Shown in pieces: positions 29,714-40,165 of a stretch of 64,000 nucleotides of DNA. Origin of the DNA: an uncultured Pelagibacteraceae bacterium (GTDB taxonomy: Bacteria; Pseudomonadota; Alphaproteobacteria; Pelagibacterales; Pelagibacteraceae); the NCBI GenBank assembly GCA_902553555.1, contig CACDLE010000001.1, positions 1 to 64,000 of the forward strand. Reading direction: 5' to 3'. The notes below the pieces were generated by a model. That model saw only the letters and a program-made list of their open reading frames with translations. It did no database searches and was not told where the DNA came from. The position numbers were made by a program, and so were the translations under genes. Within the stretch, counting starts at the first letter, position 1, and each line of letters starts with the position of its first letter.

Positions 29714-30533
29714 ATTAATTTTTGGAATAATAGGAAATCCAGTTTCTCACTCATTATCACCAATACTGCATAACTATTGGTTTAAAAAATATAATATAAG
29801 TGCCGAATACAAACTTTATGAAGTCCGAGAAAATGAAATTAAAAACATCATTAAAGATTTAAAAGAAAGAAAGATAAATGGCATTAATGTAACTTTGCCC
29901 TATAAAAATATTATAATTCCTCATCTATCTAGAACAATAAATGATGCCAAAGATACCCATTCTGTTAATACTATTTTCATGGATAACGAGGGAAGTTTAA
30001 TAGGAGAGAATACCGATGTATATGGTTTTCAAGCGGGATATTTACAAACGCTATCAGGCGTTAGTTCAAATAAAAAAGCTTTAATAATTGGGGCTGGAGG
30101 TGTAGCACCTTCAATCATACTTGCTTTAAAAAAATCTAATATAAACGAAATTAGTTTAATTAACAGAACTTATGAAAAATCTTTGTTTCTTAAAAAAAAA
30201 TTTCCATCAATTCAAATAGCAAGATGGGAAAATTTTGAAAAAGAAATTAGAAAATTTGATATAATCATAAATGCCACAAGTCTTGGTTTAAAAAAAGGTA
30301 TGGATTTTGATGTTAAATTTGAAAATTTTAAAGATAATCTAATTTATATTGATACAATATATAATCCCAAGCAAACAAAAATGATTAAATTTTTTAGATC
30401 AAAGAATATTCAAACTTCCAACGGACTAGATATGTTGATTTATCAAGGCCAAAAATCTTTTTATATATGGAACAAGATTAATCCTGAAGTAGATAACGAA
30501 TTAATCAATCTTCTTGAGAAAAACATAAAATGA
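29706..30533 (+). CDS. aroE: Shikimate dehydrogenase
   Basis: GIIGNPVSHSLSPILHNYWF; GINVTLPYK; LIIGAGGVAPSIILAL; DMLIYQGQKSF. Confidence 0.95.
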   Translation: MDKLIFGIIGNPVSHSLSPILHNYWFKKYNISAEYKLYEVRENEIKNIIKDLKERKINGINVTLPYKNIIIPHLSRTINDAKDTHSVNTIFMDNEGSLIGENTDVYGFQAGYLQTLSGVSSNKKALIIGAGGVAPSIILALKKSNINEISLINRTYEKSLFLKKKFPSIQIARWENFEKEIRKFDIIINATSLGLKKGMDFDVKFENFKDNLIYIDTIYNPKQTKMIKFFRSKNIQTSNGLDMLIYQGQKSFYIWNKINPEVDNELINLLEKNIK

Positions 30534-31084
30534 ATATAGGGGTTACTGGATCATTATCATCGGGAAAATCTACTGTAGTCAAATTATTGGCAAAAAAAAA
30601 TTATAAGGTTTTTAGTGCGGATAAAATTGTAAAATCATTATACAGATCATACTCTTTTAAAAGAAAACTAAAAAAAAAATTTAAAATTGAAGGTAAAAAT
30701 GTTCTAAAGGAGGTAAGAGAAAAATTATCAGATAAATCTTTAAAATTAAAGTTTTTGGGAAATTTTATCCAGCCCATGGTGAGAAAAAAAATGTTTAAAT
30801 TTTTAAAGAATAACAAAACAAAAAATAAAATTTTAGAGATCCCATTGCTCGTAGAAAATAGATTAATGAAATATTTTGACATTATTATCTTGGTGTCAGC
30901 TCCTAAAAACGTAAGGCTAAAAAGATATTTACAAAGCGGAGGAAAAAAATTTTTCTTCGATCTATTAGATAAAAATCAGATTACGATTAAAAAAAAAGTA
31001 AAGCACTGTGACTTTATAATTGTTAATAACAAGACCAAAAAATACCTTTATAGACGCACAAATGTTATTATGAATAATATATAA
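30530..31084 (+). CDS. coaE: Dephospho-CoA kinase
   Basis: IGVTGSLSSGKSTVVKLL; FSADKIVKSLY; LEIPLLVENRLMKYFDIIILV. Confidence 0.93.
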   Translation: MNIGVTGSLSSGKSTVVKLLAKKNYKVFSADKIVKSLYRSYSFKRKLKKKFKIEGKNVLKEVREKLSDKSLKLKFLGNFIQPMVRKKMFKFLKNNKTKNKILEIPLLVENRLMKYFDIIILVSAPKNVRLKRYLQSGGKKFFFDLLDKNQITIKKKVKHCDFIIVNNKTKKYLYRRTNVIMNNI

Positions 31085-31746
31085 TGAGTGAAATATTTTT
31101 AGATATCGAAACTACAGGTCTGTCCTTTAAAGAGAAGCATAGAATTGTTGAGATTGCATGTATAGAAACAAATCAACTACTGCCAACCAAAAAATTATTT
31201 CATAAATTAATTAATCCCGAAAGAGAAGTTCCAGAGGAGGCCTTTAATATTCATGGACATTCCACCAATTTGTTGAAAACGAAACAAAAATTTTCTGAAG
31301 TAGCTGATGAATTTTTATCCTTCATAAAAGATAAAGATATTATTGTTCACAACGCAAAGTTTGATATACCTTTTTTAAATTTTGAATTAAAGCTCTCAAA
31401 AAAAAATGAAATAAAAAATAATAATATAATAGATACACTCGATATTTCCCGTAGTAAATATCCAGGAACATCCAATTCTTTGGATGCACTCTGTAAAAGA
31501 TTCAATGTAGATTTATCAAGAAGAACAAAACACAACGCCTTGTTAGACTGTGAATTGTTAAGAGAAGTTTATATTAATCTTCTTGATGCCAAAGAACCAA
31601 AGTTATCCTTCATATCAAGTGTTAATGAAAAAAACGAATTACAAAAAAAATTAGACTACTCTAAAAAAATACTCTCTCCAACTGAAAAAGAATTACAAGA
31701 TCACAATAAGTTTATCAAAGCAGAAATGAAAAAAAATTACTTTTAA
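31084..31746 (+). CDS. dnaQ: DNA polymerase III epsilon subunit
   Basis: EIFLDIETTGLSFKEKHRIVEIACIE; IIVHNAKFDIPFLN; HNALLDCELLREVYINLL. Confidence 0.95.
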   Translation: MSEIFLDIETTGLSFKEKHRIVEIACIETNQLLPTKKLFHKLINPEREVPEEAFNIHGHSTNLLKTKQKFSEVADEFLSFIKDKDIIVHNAKFDIPFLNFELKLSKKNEIKNNNIIDTLDISRSKYPGTSNSLDALCKRFNVDLSRRTKHNALLDCELLREVYINLLDAKEPKLSFISSVNEKNELQKKLDYSKKILSPTEKELQDHNKFIKAEMKKNYF

Positions 31747-32159
31747 TTATTTCTTAAATTATAAAGTTTTTTGAAATCCACTTGTTCATCAATTTTGATC
31801 TCTCTAAAACCTGAGCACTCAAAAACAAATATAAAGGTTCTTCTTAATTCAGGATAAATTTCGGTTGGAACTTTAATTAATATTATTTCTTCTAAGCTTT
31901 TTTTGTCCTTAAGATTTTTGTCTAGCTCAATAAGTGATGCAAAAGTAGCTTTCGCATTAATAGTTTCAAAATCTTGATTAATCGGAATTAATTCTAATGT
32001 AGTATCAATTTCAATTATATTATTTTTGAATTGTTTGCTTTTTATATCAATTTTAAATTTATAATTAGAAATATTTTTTGTTAGCGAAAAAAAAATATCT
32101 GGGTTACTAATTTCAAATTTTAAATTTTTTATGTATTTTGATACAATTTTATAAGTCAT
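31743..32159 (-). CDS. secB: Protein-export chaperone SecB
   Basis: YIKNLKFEISNPDIFF; convergent with dnaQ; start trimmed to MTYKIV. Confidence 0.9.
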   Translation of the reverse strand: MTYKIVSKYIKNLKFEISNPDIFFSLTKNISNYKFKIDIKSKQFKNNIIEIDTTLELIPINQDFETINAKATFASLIELDKNLKDKKSLEEIILIKVPTEIYPELRRTFIFVFECSGFREIKIDEQVDFKKLYNLRNN

Positions 32160-32568
32160 CTTTTTTATTTCTATCTTCAATGACCTCTGCTTCAATTATA
32201 TCTTCGTCTTTTGATTTATAGTTATTTTTTTTAATAAGCATTGAAATTATAACTCGTCTAGCGAAAGGAATTAATAATATGAAACCAGTTATGTCTGTAA
32301 AAAATCCAGGTATTATCAAAAATAGAGCTGCGATAGCTATAGATGCGCCTGAAAATATCTCATATACGGGCACTTTGTTTTGATAAATATTAATAAATCC
32401 TGATTTCAAAGTTTTTAAACCCTGAATTCGCGCAAAGTAAATCCCCACCACAGCAGTCAAAATTATCAATAAAATTGTGTTTAACGCCCCAATATTTTCG
32501 CCAATTTTAATAAAAAGCATTATTTCTATTATTGGAATTGCAATAATTGCGATTAGTATTGTGTTCAT
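32149..32568 (-). CDS. FxsA family membrane protein
   Basis: PIIEIMLFIKIGENIGALNTILLIILTAVVGIYFARIQG; start trimmed to MNTILI. Confidence 0.92.
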   Translation of the reverse strand: MNTILIAIIAIPIIEIMLFIKIGENIGALNTILLIILTAVVGIYFARIQGLKTLKSGFINIYQNKVPVYEIFSGASIAIAALFLIIPGFFTDITGFILLIPFARRVIISMLIKKNNYKSKDEDIIEAEVIEDRNKKDDL

Positions 32569-32612
32569 TTGTCTGATACAAAAATATATTATTAAGGTAT
32601 ATTTAGCAAATA

Positions 32613-33221
32613 ATGAGTAGTAATTTTGGATATATAGACATAATTTTGCTAGCAATGATTGCTGGTTTTATAATTTTAAGATTAAGAAGCATTCTTGGCA
32701 GAAAGACTGGTCATGAGGACAAGATATATCCAGGATTTACAGAAAAAAAATTTGAAGAGTTTCAAAAAAAACAAGAAGTAAAATTTAAAAAAACTAACCC
32801 TAACGATTTAGTCGGAGAAGAAAAAGAGAAATTCATCAAAGGCGCAGAAATCGCCTATGAAACTATAATAACTGCTTTTGCAAAAGGTGATAAAAAGACT
32901 CTTAATAGTTTATTAACTTCAGAAATGTCTAACAATTTTGATAGAGCCATATCTGAAAGAGAAAACAAAGGTATTAAATCAGAACTAACGTTCATAGGAA
33001 TGAAAAAATCGAGTTTAGAAAAATACGAGAAATCTCAAAACAATATCTTTGCAACTGTTAAATTTATGTCAGATATAATCTCAGTAAAAAAAGATAAAGA
33101 TGATAAAATTATAGAAGGAAATCCAGACCGAATTAAAACTGTTACAGATCAATGGAAGTTTACAAAAAAAATTTCTAGTAACAGCCCAAATTGGTATTTA
33201 GCTGAAATTCTAAGTCAGTGA
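32613..33221 (+). CDS. Tim44/TimA family putative adaptor protein
   Basis: IDIILLAMIAGFIILRLRSILGRKTGHE; FIKGAEIAYETIITAFAKGDKKTLNSLL. Confidence 0.92.
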   Translation: MSSNFGYIDIILLAMIAGFIILRLRSILGRKTGHEDKIYPGFTEKKFEEFQKKQEVKFKKTNPNDLVGEEKEKFIKGAEIAYETIITAFAKGDKKTLNSLLTSEMSNNFDRAISERENKGIKSELTFIGMKKSSLEKYEKSQNNIFATVKFMSDIISVKKDKDDKIIEGNPDRIKTVTDQWKFTKKISSNSPNWYLAEILSQ

Positions 33222-33631
33222 AAAAAAAAGATTATTTATCAAAAAATGACCATGATGAATGGCAAAAATTCATAGACGATAAATCTCAACTTCCAGATAA
33301 AGATAAACTTGATAATCAAAAATCTACTAAGAAAAAATTTATATTTGATTTACATGGTTTTACTCTTGAAGAAGCTAATAAAAAAGTAAAAGAGATAATA
33401 ATTTCATGTAGTAGCAAAAATATTAAAGAAATTCTTTTTATCACAGGAAAAGGATTACATTCCAAAAATAATGATGTTTATAAATCAAGCGAATTAAGTA
33501 AATTAAAGTATTCAGTTCCAGATTATATAAATACTCACCCTGAAATCTCAAAACTAATATCCTCTATAACTTCACCGTCAGATAAAGAAGGTGGGGAAGG
33601 TGCAATATTAGTTAAATTAAAAAAATTATAA
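33218..33631 (+). CDS. Smr/MutS family endonuclease-domain protein
   Basis: [41 protein letters not shown]. Confidence 0.93.
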   Translation: MKKKDYLSKNDHDEWQKFIDDKSQLPDKDKLDNQKSTKKKFIFDLHGFTLEEANKKVKEIIISCSSKNIKEILFITGKGLHSKNNDVYKSSELSKLKYSVPDYINTHPEISKLISSITSPSDKEGGEGAILVKLKKL

Positions 33632-34999
33632 AATAAATTTTGAAAGATCGGTATCCTTAACCAAGTCCCCAAGGTTTTTTTGAACGAAATCTTTATCAAC
33701 AACTATTTTTTCACCAGCTCTGTCAGTGGCATTAAAGCTTATATCGTCAAGGACTTTTTCGATGATAGTATGCAATCTTCTTGCACCAATATTTTCAATT
33801 GAGGAGTTCACCTCGGTAGATATTTTTGCCAACATTTCAATACCATCATCCTTAAACTCAAGTTCAACGTTTTCAGTTTTTAACAATGCTTTGTATTGTT
33901 TAATTAAACTGTTATCTGGTTCTTTTAATATTCTTATAAAATCATTTTCATTTAGAGCGCTCAGCTCTACTCTTATCGGTAATCTTCCTTGTAATTCTGG
34001 TAATAAATCTGATGGCTTTGCTAATTGAAATGCACCTGAAGCTATAAATAATATATGGTCTGTTTTTATTGGACCGTGTTTGGTGTTCACAGTAGTTCCC
34101 TCAATTAAAGGAAGTAGATCTCTTTGAACACCTTCCCTAGAAACGTCCCCACCTATTCTGTCACCTCTAGCTGAAACTTTATCTATTTCATCTAAAAAAA
34201 CTATTCCATTATCTTCAGTTGATTTTTTCGCTTCTAGAACAATCTTATCTTCTTCAATCATCTTATCTGACTCTTGTGCAACCAAAATTTCATGAGATTC
34301 TTTCACAGTCATTTTTTTCTTTTTGCCTTTTTTATTTCCCATTGATTTACCTAATATTTCTCCGATGTTAACCATCCCCACATTTGCACCTGGCATTCCT
34401 GGTATTTCAAAGCTTGGTATTGATGAAGCAGTATCCATTACTTCTATTTCTATTTGATTGTTATCTAGATCACCATTTCTGAGTCTTTTTCTAAAACTCT
34501 CTCTAGTAGCTACTGAAGCTTTATTGCCAACTAGTGAATCTAAAACCTTTTCTTCAGCTAACAATTGGGCTTTAGCATGAACTTCTTTTCTTTTTTTCTC
34601 TCTTTCCATTGCTATGGCAATTTCAACTAAATCTCTAATAATCTGTTCAACATCTCTTCCCACATATCCGACTTCGGTGAATCTTGTTGCTTCAACTTTT
34701 ATGAATGGGGCTTCTGCTAATTTTGAAAGTCTTCTAGAAATTTCAGTTTTACCAACTCCAGTAGGTCCAATCATCAATATATTTTTGGGCAGAACTTCAT
34801 CTTTCATATCATCGGTTAAGGCTTGTCTTCTCCATCTATTTCTTAAAGCTACTGCAACTGCTTTTTTGGCCTCTTTTTGTCCAATTACATATCTATCTAA
34901 TTCAGAAACTATTTCTCTTGGAGAAAGAGCACTAACTTTGCTTTGCTCTATTTTTTCCTTAACTATATTGAGGTTTGTAACTTTTTTTGTTCCAGACAT
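33626..34999 (-). CDS. hslU: ATP-dependent protease ATPase subunit HslU
   Basis: [53 protein letters not shown]; start set at MSGTKKV. Confidence 0.97.
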   Translation of the reverse strand: MSGTKKVTNLNIVKEKIEQSKVSALSPREIVSELDRYVIGQKEAKKAVAVALRNRWRRQALTDDMKDEVLPKNILMIGPTGVGKTEISRRLSKLAEAPFIKVEATRFTEVGYVGRDVEQIIRDLVEIAIAMEREKKRKEVHAKAQLLAEEKVLDSLVGNKASVATRESFRKRLRNGDLDNNQIEIEVMDTASSIPSFEIPGMPGANVGMVNIGEILGKSMGNKKGKKKKMTVKESHEILVAQESDKMIEEDKIVLEAKKSTEDNGIVFLDEIDKVSARGDRIGGDVSREGVQRDLLPLIEGTTVNTKHGPIKTDHILFIASGAFQLAKPSDLLPELQGRLPIRVELSALNENDFIRILKEPDNSLIKQYKALLKTENVELEFKDDGIEMLAKISTEVNSSIENIGARRLHTIIEKVLDDISFNATDRAGEKIVVDKDFVQKNLGDLVKDTDLSKFIL

Positions 35000-35000
35000 T

Positions 35001-35540
35001 TTATAATTTTTCCATTGTGATATTGTTATTAGTAAATACGCAAATCTCCGAGGCAACTTGAATAGCTTTCTTGGCGATCTCTTCAGCGTTCATATCAGTT
35101 TCCATCAAAACTTTAGCTGCAGCTAATGCATAATTTCCACCAGATCCAATACCAATTATTCCGTCCTCTGGCTCAAGAACATCTCCTGTGCCAGAAATAA
35201 TAAAACTTTTTTCTTTATCAGCGACAGCCATTAATGCTTCTAATCTTCTTAAATATTTATCACTTCTCCAGTCCTTAGCTAGTTCCACTGCTGCTCTAGA
35301 CAAGTTACCAGCATGTTTTTCAAGTTTTGCTTCCAGCCTTTCAAAAAGAGTTAATGCATCTGCTGTCGACCCAGCAAATCCTGCAATCACGTTTCTTTTC
35401 TCAATCTTTCGAACCTTTTTGGCTTTGCTTTTAAGAACAGTATTTCCAAGGCTTACTTGTCCATCACCAACAACAATTGTTTGATTATTCTTCCTTAGCA
35501 GCACAATTGTGGTTCCATGCCATTTTTCAGCTGTATTCAT
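35001..35540 (-). CDS. hslV: ATP-dependent protease subunit HslV
   Basis: [46 protein letters not shown]. Confidence 0.97.
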   Translation of the reverse strand: MNTAEKWHGTTIVLLRKNNQTIVVGDGQVSLGNTVLKSKAKKVRKIEKRNVIAGFAGSTADALTLFERLEAKLEKHAGNLSRAAVELAKDWRSDKYLRRLEALMAVADKEKSFIISGTGDVLEPEDGIIGIGSGGNYALAAAKVLMETDMNAEEIAKKAIQVASEICVFTNNNITMEKL

Positions 35541-35643
35541 GTTATTCTATGTGGAGATTAATTTAATTTCTTCAATAGACATTTTGTGTTTATTGATAAA
35601 ATGCCTAATTATATATATATCATAAGGGTAATTGGCGATCATT

Positions 35644-36234
35644 ATGAAACGAAAAGCAAAAATATTAAGAAAAACAAAAGAAACTAGCATTTCTGTTGCA
35701 GTAAATTTAGATGGCAAAGGCAAGTATAAGATTAAAACCGGAATAGGTTTTTTAGATCATATGTTAGAGCAACTATCAAAACATTCTTTAATAGATTTAG
35801 AAGTTAAAGCTAAAGGAGATACTCATATTGATCTTCATCACACTACAGAAGATACTGGTATTGCTATTGGAGAAGCTATCAAAAAAGCTGCTGGCAACCG
35901 AAAAGGAATTACAAGATATGCTTCCACAATGATACCTATGGATGAAACATTAAGTCGTGTTTCTATTGATGTATCGAATAGACCTTATTTAATTTGGAAA
36001 GTGGACTTAGCTGTTGAAAAATTGGGTGAAATGGATACTGAACTTTTTAAAGAATGGTTTCAAGCATTTTCACAATCAGCTGGAATTACTTTACATATCG
36101 AGAATATTTACGGTGATAATAGTCACCACAAAGTTGAGTCTTGTTACAAGGGATTAGCTAGATCACTTAAGGATGCTTTAGCAATAGATAAAAGAATTAA
36201 GAATTCTATACCTTCAACAAAAGGCTCTATTTAA
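35644..36234 (+). CDS. hisB: Imidazoleglycerol-phosphate dehydratase
   Basis: [70 protein letters not shown] 35644 preferred to TTG 35632. Confidence 0.97.
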   Translation: MKRKAKILRKTKETSISVAVNLDGKGKYKIKTGIGFLDHMLEQLSKHSLIDLEVKAKGDTHIDLHHTTEDTGIAIGEAIKKAAGNRKGITRYASTMIPMDETLSRVSIDVSNRPYLIWKVDLAVEKLGEMDTELFKEWFQAFSQSAGITLHIENIYGDNSHHKVESCYKGLARSLKDALAIDKRIKNSIPSTKGSI

Positions 36235-36236
36235 AT

Positions 36237-36866
36237 TTGATGAATGTCACAATTGTTGACTACCAATCGGGCAATATAAGCTCAGTCATTAACTCTTTTA
36301 CAGAGGTTGCTAGAGGTAAAGTTAATCTTGAGGTAACCTCAGACATAAAGAAAATTAAATCAAGTGATAAAATTGTTTTACCTGGTCAAGGTTCATTTAA
36401 AAGCTGTGTAGATTCTTTAAATAGTATTGATGGATTAGTTGATACACTTAAAGAATTTGCAATAACTTACAAGAAACCTCTATTAGGAATCTGTGTAGGG
36501 TTACAAATGTTTGCTGACATCGGTTATGAAGATGAAGAGACAAAAGGACTAGGCTGGATCGCTGGAAAAGTTTCAAGAATTGATAATCAAAATGGAAAAT
36601 TTAAACTTCCACACATTGGTTGGAACGAAATTGAAATTCAAAAAGAAAGTAAAATCTTTAAAGATATAAAAAATAAATCTCATATGTATTTCGTGCACAG
36701 TTATGAGTTTGTTCCTGAAGATAAATCAGTGATTTCAGCAACAACAGATTATTCATCAAAGATTGTATGTGCAGTCGCGAGAGAAAATTTATTTGGTACT
36801 CAATTTCACCCAGAGAAAAGTGATAAAACAGGATTAAAAATAATAGATAACTTTATAAAACTTTAA
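36237..36866 (+). CDS. hisH: Imidazole glycerol phosphate synthase subunit HisH
   Basis: DYQSGNISSV; KPLLGICVGLQMFAD; FGTQFHPEKSDKTGLKI. Confidence 0.96.
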   Translation: MMNVTIVDYQSGNISSVINSFTEVARGKVNLEVTSDIKKIKSSDKIVLPGQGSFKSCVDSLNSIDGLVDTLKEFAITYKKPLLGICVGLQMFADIGYEDEETKGLGWIAGKVSRIDNQNGKFKLPHIGWNEIEIQKESKIFKDIKNKSHMYFVHSYEFVPEDKSVISATTDYSSKIVCAVARENLFGTQFHPEKSDKTGLKIIDNFIKL

Positions 36867-37588
36867 TGAAAATATTTCCTGCAATAGACATAAAAGAAAA
36901 AAAATGCGTGAGATTGATCAAAGGAGACTTCGAAAATAAAACTGAATATAAAACTTCACCTATTGATCAAGCAGGAAAATACAAAGATCACGGTTTTAAA
37001 TATTTACACATTGTTGACTTAGATGGAGCCTTAACAGGTAAGACAGTTAACCTAGATGTTATTCAAGAAATAGTAAGCAAGTATGATTTGAAGATTGAAA
37101 TAGGTGGCGGTATTAGATCTATAGATAGCATTAAGCAATACATTGATGCAGGTGTTGAAAAAGTAATTCTAGGAAGTGGCGCGATTAAAAATAAAGAATT
37201 TTTAAAAGATGCGTGTCAAAAATATAAAAAACAAATTGCTTTAGGATTAGACGCAAAGGATGGAAATCTTTATGTTTCAGGTTGGAAAGAAAATCTTAGC
37301 ATTAAAACTTTAGACTTTCTTAAAGAAGTTAATAGCTATGGTGTGAGTCGGATTATTTACACAGATATTAATAGAGATGGAATGAAGACTAGCCCCAATT
37401 TTGATGAAACCGTTAAAATTGCAAAGCTTTCTAATTGTCCTGTTGTTATTTCAGGTGGAGTTTCTTCAATAAACGATATTAAGAAAGCAAAAGATTTAGA
37501 TAATAAAAAAATTGAAGGTATAATTGTCGGCAAGGCTATTTACGATGGTGATATTAAGTTAGATGAGCTAGCAAAAGAGTTAGATTAA
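36866..37588 (+). CDS. hisA: Phosphoribosylformimino-AICAR ribotide isomerase
   Basis: IFPAIDIKEKKCVRLIKGDF; LHIVDLDGALTGK; EIGGGIRS; YTDINRDGM. Confidence 0.96.
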   Translation: MKIFPAIDIKEKKCVRLIKGDFENKTEYKTSPIDQAGKYKDHGFKYLHIVDLDGALTGKTVNLDVIQEIVSKYDLKIEIGGGIRSIDSIKQYIDAGVEKVILGSGAIKNKEFLKDACQKYKKQIALGLDAKDGNLYVSGWKENLSIKTLDFLKEVNSYGVSRIIYTDINRDGMKTSPNFDETVKIAKLSNCPVVISGGVSSINDIKKAKDLDNKKIEGIIVGKAIYDGDIKLDELAKELD

Positions 37589-37589
37589 A

Positions 37590-37724
37590 ATGGTTGCAAA
37601 ATTATCTACGATTAGACGTAAAATAAGAAATGGAGAAAAACTTGGTTTTTCAGAAAGAGCTAGAGCTGTAAACAAAGGATTATTACCAAGCAAAGCAAAA
37701 AAAAGGAAAAATGTTAAAAAATAG
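37590..37724 (+). CDS. Unlisted 44-aa basic small protein between hisA and hisF
   Basis: ATG 37590 to TAG 37722-37724: [44 protein letters not shown]; overlaps hisF start by 14 nt. Confidence 0.55.
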   Translation: MVAKLSTIRRKIRNGEKLGFSERARAVNKGLLPSKAKKRKNVKK

Positions 37725-38469
37725 AATTATACCTTGTTTAGATGTTAAAAACGGAAGAGTCGTAAAAGGTATTAACTTTGTTGAGTTAAAAGATGCTGGT
37801 GATCCAGTAGAACAAGCTAAAATTTATAGCAATGGCGGCGCTGATGAAATTTGTTTCTTAGATATTACTGCATCTAATGAAAATAGGGATACGATAATAG
37901 ATATAGTGAGAAAAACTGCAAAAGAATGTTTCGTTCCTTTAACTGTTGGAGGAGGTGTAAGAACTATTCAAAATATTACTGATCTATTGCTAGCTGGGGC
38001 AGATAAAGTTTCTATTAATACAGCGGCAGTAAAAAATGTTGACTTTGTTAAAGATGCTTCTAAAAAATTTGGATCTCAATGTATTGTTGTAGCCATTGAT
38101 GCTAAAAAAGTTTCAGAAAATAAATGGGAAGTATTTACACATGGAGGCAGAAATAAAACAGGTATTGATGTTATAGAGTATGCTAAAAAAATTGAATATA
38201 ACGGAGCTGGAGAAATTCTCCTAACCTCTATGGATAAAGATGGAACTAAATCCGGTTATGATATTGATCTATTAAAGGCAATTACAAAAAACACCAATAT
38301 CCCCGTTATAGCATCAGGTGGAGTTGGAAAATTAGATCATTTATATGATGGTATAGTTAAAGGCGGAGCCAGTGCTGTCCTAGCAGCTTCAATTTTTCAC
38401 TATGGCGAACTTACTATTAAAGATACAAAAGAATATTTAAAATCAAAGAATATTCCAGTAAGGTTGTAA
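37711..38469 (+). CDS. hisF: Imidazole glycerol phosphate synthase subunit HisF
   Basis: [54 protein letters not shown]. Confidence 0.97.
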   Translation: MLKNRIIPCLDVKNGRVVKGINFVELKDAGDPVEQAKIYSNGGADEICFLDITASNENRDTIIDIVRKTAKECFVPLTVGGGVRTIQNITDLLLAGADKVSINTAAVKNVDFVKDASKKFGSQCIVVAIDAKKVSENKWEVFTHGGRNKTGIDVIEYAKKIEYNGAGEILLTSMDKDGTKSGYDIDLLKAITKNTNIPVIASGGVGKLDHLYDGIVKGGASAVLAASIFHYGELTIKDTKEYLKSKNIPVRL

Positions 38470-38470
38470 A

Positions 38471-38755
38471 ATGCTTAAAAATTTGGAAGATTTAATAAAA
38501 ACGATTAGAGATCGAAAAAATTCATCCTCTGATAAGTCTTATACAAATAAACTATTAAATGACAAAAATTTATCTGTTTCTAAAGTGAAGGAAGAGGTGG
38601 CTGAGCTGATCGAAGCTGTGGAAAAAAATACAAATAAAATTCACGAAAGCGCTGATGTGATATATCATCTTTTAGTATACTTAGAAGCTAATAACATTAA
38701 AATTGAAGATGTTATGAAAGAGTTAGAAAAAAGGAAAAATAATGCCTTACGATAA
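38471..38755 (+). CDS. hisE: Phosphoribosyl-ATP pyrophosphatase
   Basis: KVKEEVAELIEAVEKN...HESADVIYHLLVYLE. Confidence 0.93.
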   Translation: MLKNLEDLIKTIRDRKNSSSDKSYTNKLLNDKNLSVSKVKEEVAELIEAVEKNTNKIHESADVIYHLLVYLEANNIKIEDVMKELEKRKNNALR

Positions 38756-39098
38756 AAATAATATTTTTGCAAAGATTATCAGAGGAGAAATACCCTGTAA
38801 AAAAATTTTTGAAAATGATCATGTTTTGTCATTTCACGATATAAATCCGCAAAAAAAAATTCATGCATTAGTAATTCCCAAGGGTGAATATGTGGATCTA
38901 GATGATTTTAATAAGAAGGCAAGTGAAAAGGAAATAATTGAATTACATAAAGCAATTAGTTATGTCTCGAGCTTATTAGGAGTCACAAACAAAGGTTATA
39001 GAGTTCTTTCGAATATTGGACTTGACGGAGGTCAAGAAGTTCCTCACCTTCACTTCCACATATTTGCTGGTGAAAAAATGGGAAAGATGGTTGTTTAA
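38742..39098 (+). CDS. HIT family (HinT-like) protein
   Basis: NIFAKIIRGEIPCKKIFENDHVLSFHDINPQ; GQEVPHLHFHIFAGEKMG. Confidence 0.95.
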   Translation: MPYDKNNIFAKIIRGEIPCKKIFENDHVLSFHDINPQKKIHALVIPKGEYVDLDDFNKKASEKEIIELHKAISYVSSLLGVTNKGYRVLSNIGLDGGQEVPHLHFHIFAGEKMGKMVV

Positions 39099-39099
39099 T

Positions 39100-39609
39100 A
39101 TGAAAAAAGTAAAAAGATATTTTTTGGATTATCAGATTTCCCCAAAAGACCAGGCGATAGAAATCGAGCATCAAGTTTCATTTGAAATTTATCTTAATAA
39201 TAAAAAAAATTATGAAATAAATAAATTTTTTTATAAACAAATTGGAAAAGATCATTTCTGGAGAGATAGACTTGTTTGGACTGACAAACAGTGGCTCAAA
39301 TACTCATCAAACCCTCTATTAAACACTTGGGTTTTAAAAAATAAAAATAACGATTTGATAGGCTATTATGAAATAGAAAAACATGAAAACAAAGAATTTG
39401 AGCTTATAAATATGGGAGTGCTAGATAATTTTAGATCCAACAATTTTGGCGCGCTTTTACTCAAACACGTTATTAAGCAGTCACAAAGTGAAAAAGCTGA
39501 AAAAGTGTGGGTTCACACATGTTCGCTTGATCATAAATTTGCATTAAAAAACTACTTAGCAAGAGGATTTAAAATTTTTAAAAAAGAGCAAATAAATTTC
39601 GTTGCTTAG
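39100..39609 (+). CDS. GNAT family N-acetyltransferase
   Basis: INMGVLDNFRSNNFGALLLKHVIKQS; start trimmed to ATG 39100 after the HIT stop. Confidence 0.8.
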   Translation: MKKVKRYFLDYQISPKDQAIEIEHQVSFEIYLNNKKNYEINKFFYKQIGKDHFWRDRLVWTDKQWLKYSSNPLLNTWVLKNKNNDLIGYYEIEKHENKEFELINMGVLDNFRSNNFGALLLKHVIKQSQSEKAEKVWVHTCSLDHKFALKNYLARGFKIFKKEQINFVA

Positions 39610-40163
39610 CTTCTACTAGGCAGAGAAAAAATTTCATCATCAATCATTTTATTTTTAGACACTATATCAATTTTAAATATAATTTCATTATTGTATTGAT
39701 CTCTCGAAACCCAACCTGCTAGTAAAAAATTATTTTTATCAAATTGAATAAGTGTTTTAGACCCGTTTTCTGAATAAAAAACAATATTTAAATAATCATC
39801 AACGATTAACTCACTTGAAGTGATAATTTTAATCAATTCTTTTTTACTAAGAATGCTAATAAAATTTGATTTTGATAAAGGATAAAAAATGGACTTATTA
39901 TATCTCCTCTGTGTGATCGACATCATTTTTTCATTAACTATTAATTCCTTCTTATTTATATTATCATATTTGCATTTAAGTTTATTTGGAAATAACAAAA
40001 TACAGAAACCTTTTTCTGTAATCTCGTTAGTTGTTTGTGAAAAATTAAATTGAATATTGTCTATTTTTTTCAAAGTATTTACTATATTTGATTTTTCATC
40101 AGCTTTTAAGGTTGTAAAATTAAAAAAAAAAAAATAAAAGATAAAAAATATTAAGACTTTCAA
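39606..40163 (-). CDS. lolA: Outer membrane lipoprotein carrier LolA family
   Basis: Signal peptide; IDNIQFNFSQTTNEITEKGFCILLFPNKLKCKYD; WVSRDQYNNEIIFKI. Confidence 0.8.
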   Translation of the reverse strand: MKVLIFFIFYFFFFNFTTLKADEKSNIVNTLKKIDNIQFNFSQTTNEITEKGFCILLFPNKLKCKYDNINKKELIVNEKMMSITQRRYNKSIFYPLSKSNFISILSKKELIKIITSSELIVDDYLNIVFYSENGSKTLIQFDKNNFLLAGWVSRDQYNNEIIFKIDIVSKNKMIDDEIFSLPSRS

Positions 40164-40165
40164 AA

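Noticed and set aside
34614-35006. 130-aa plus-strand ORF inside hslU
   Set aside because: Antisense to hslU; 33726-34028 and 35188-35484 rejected likewise
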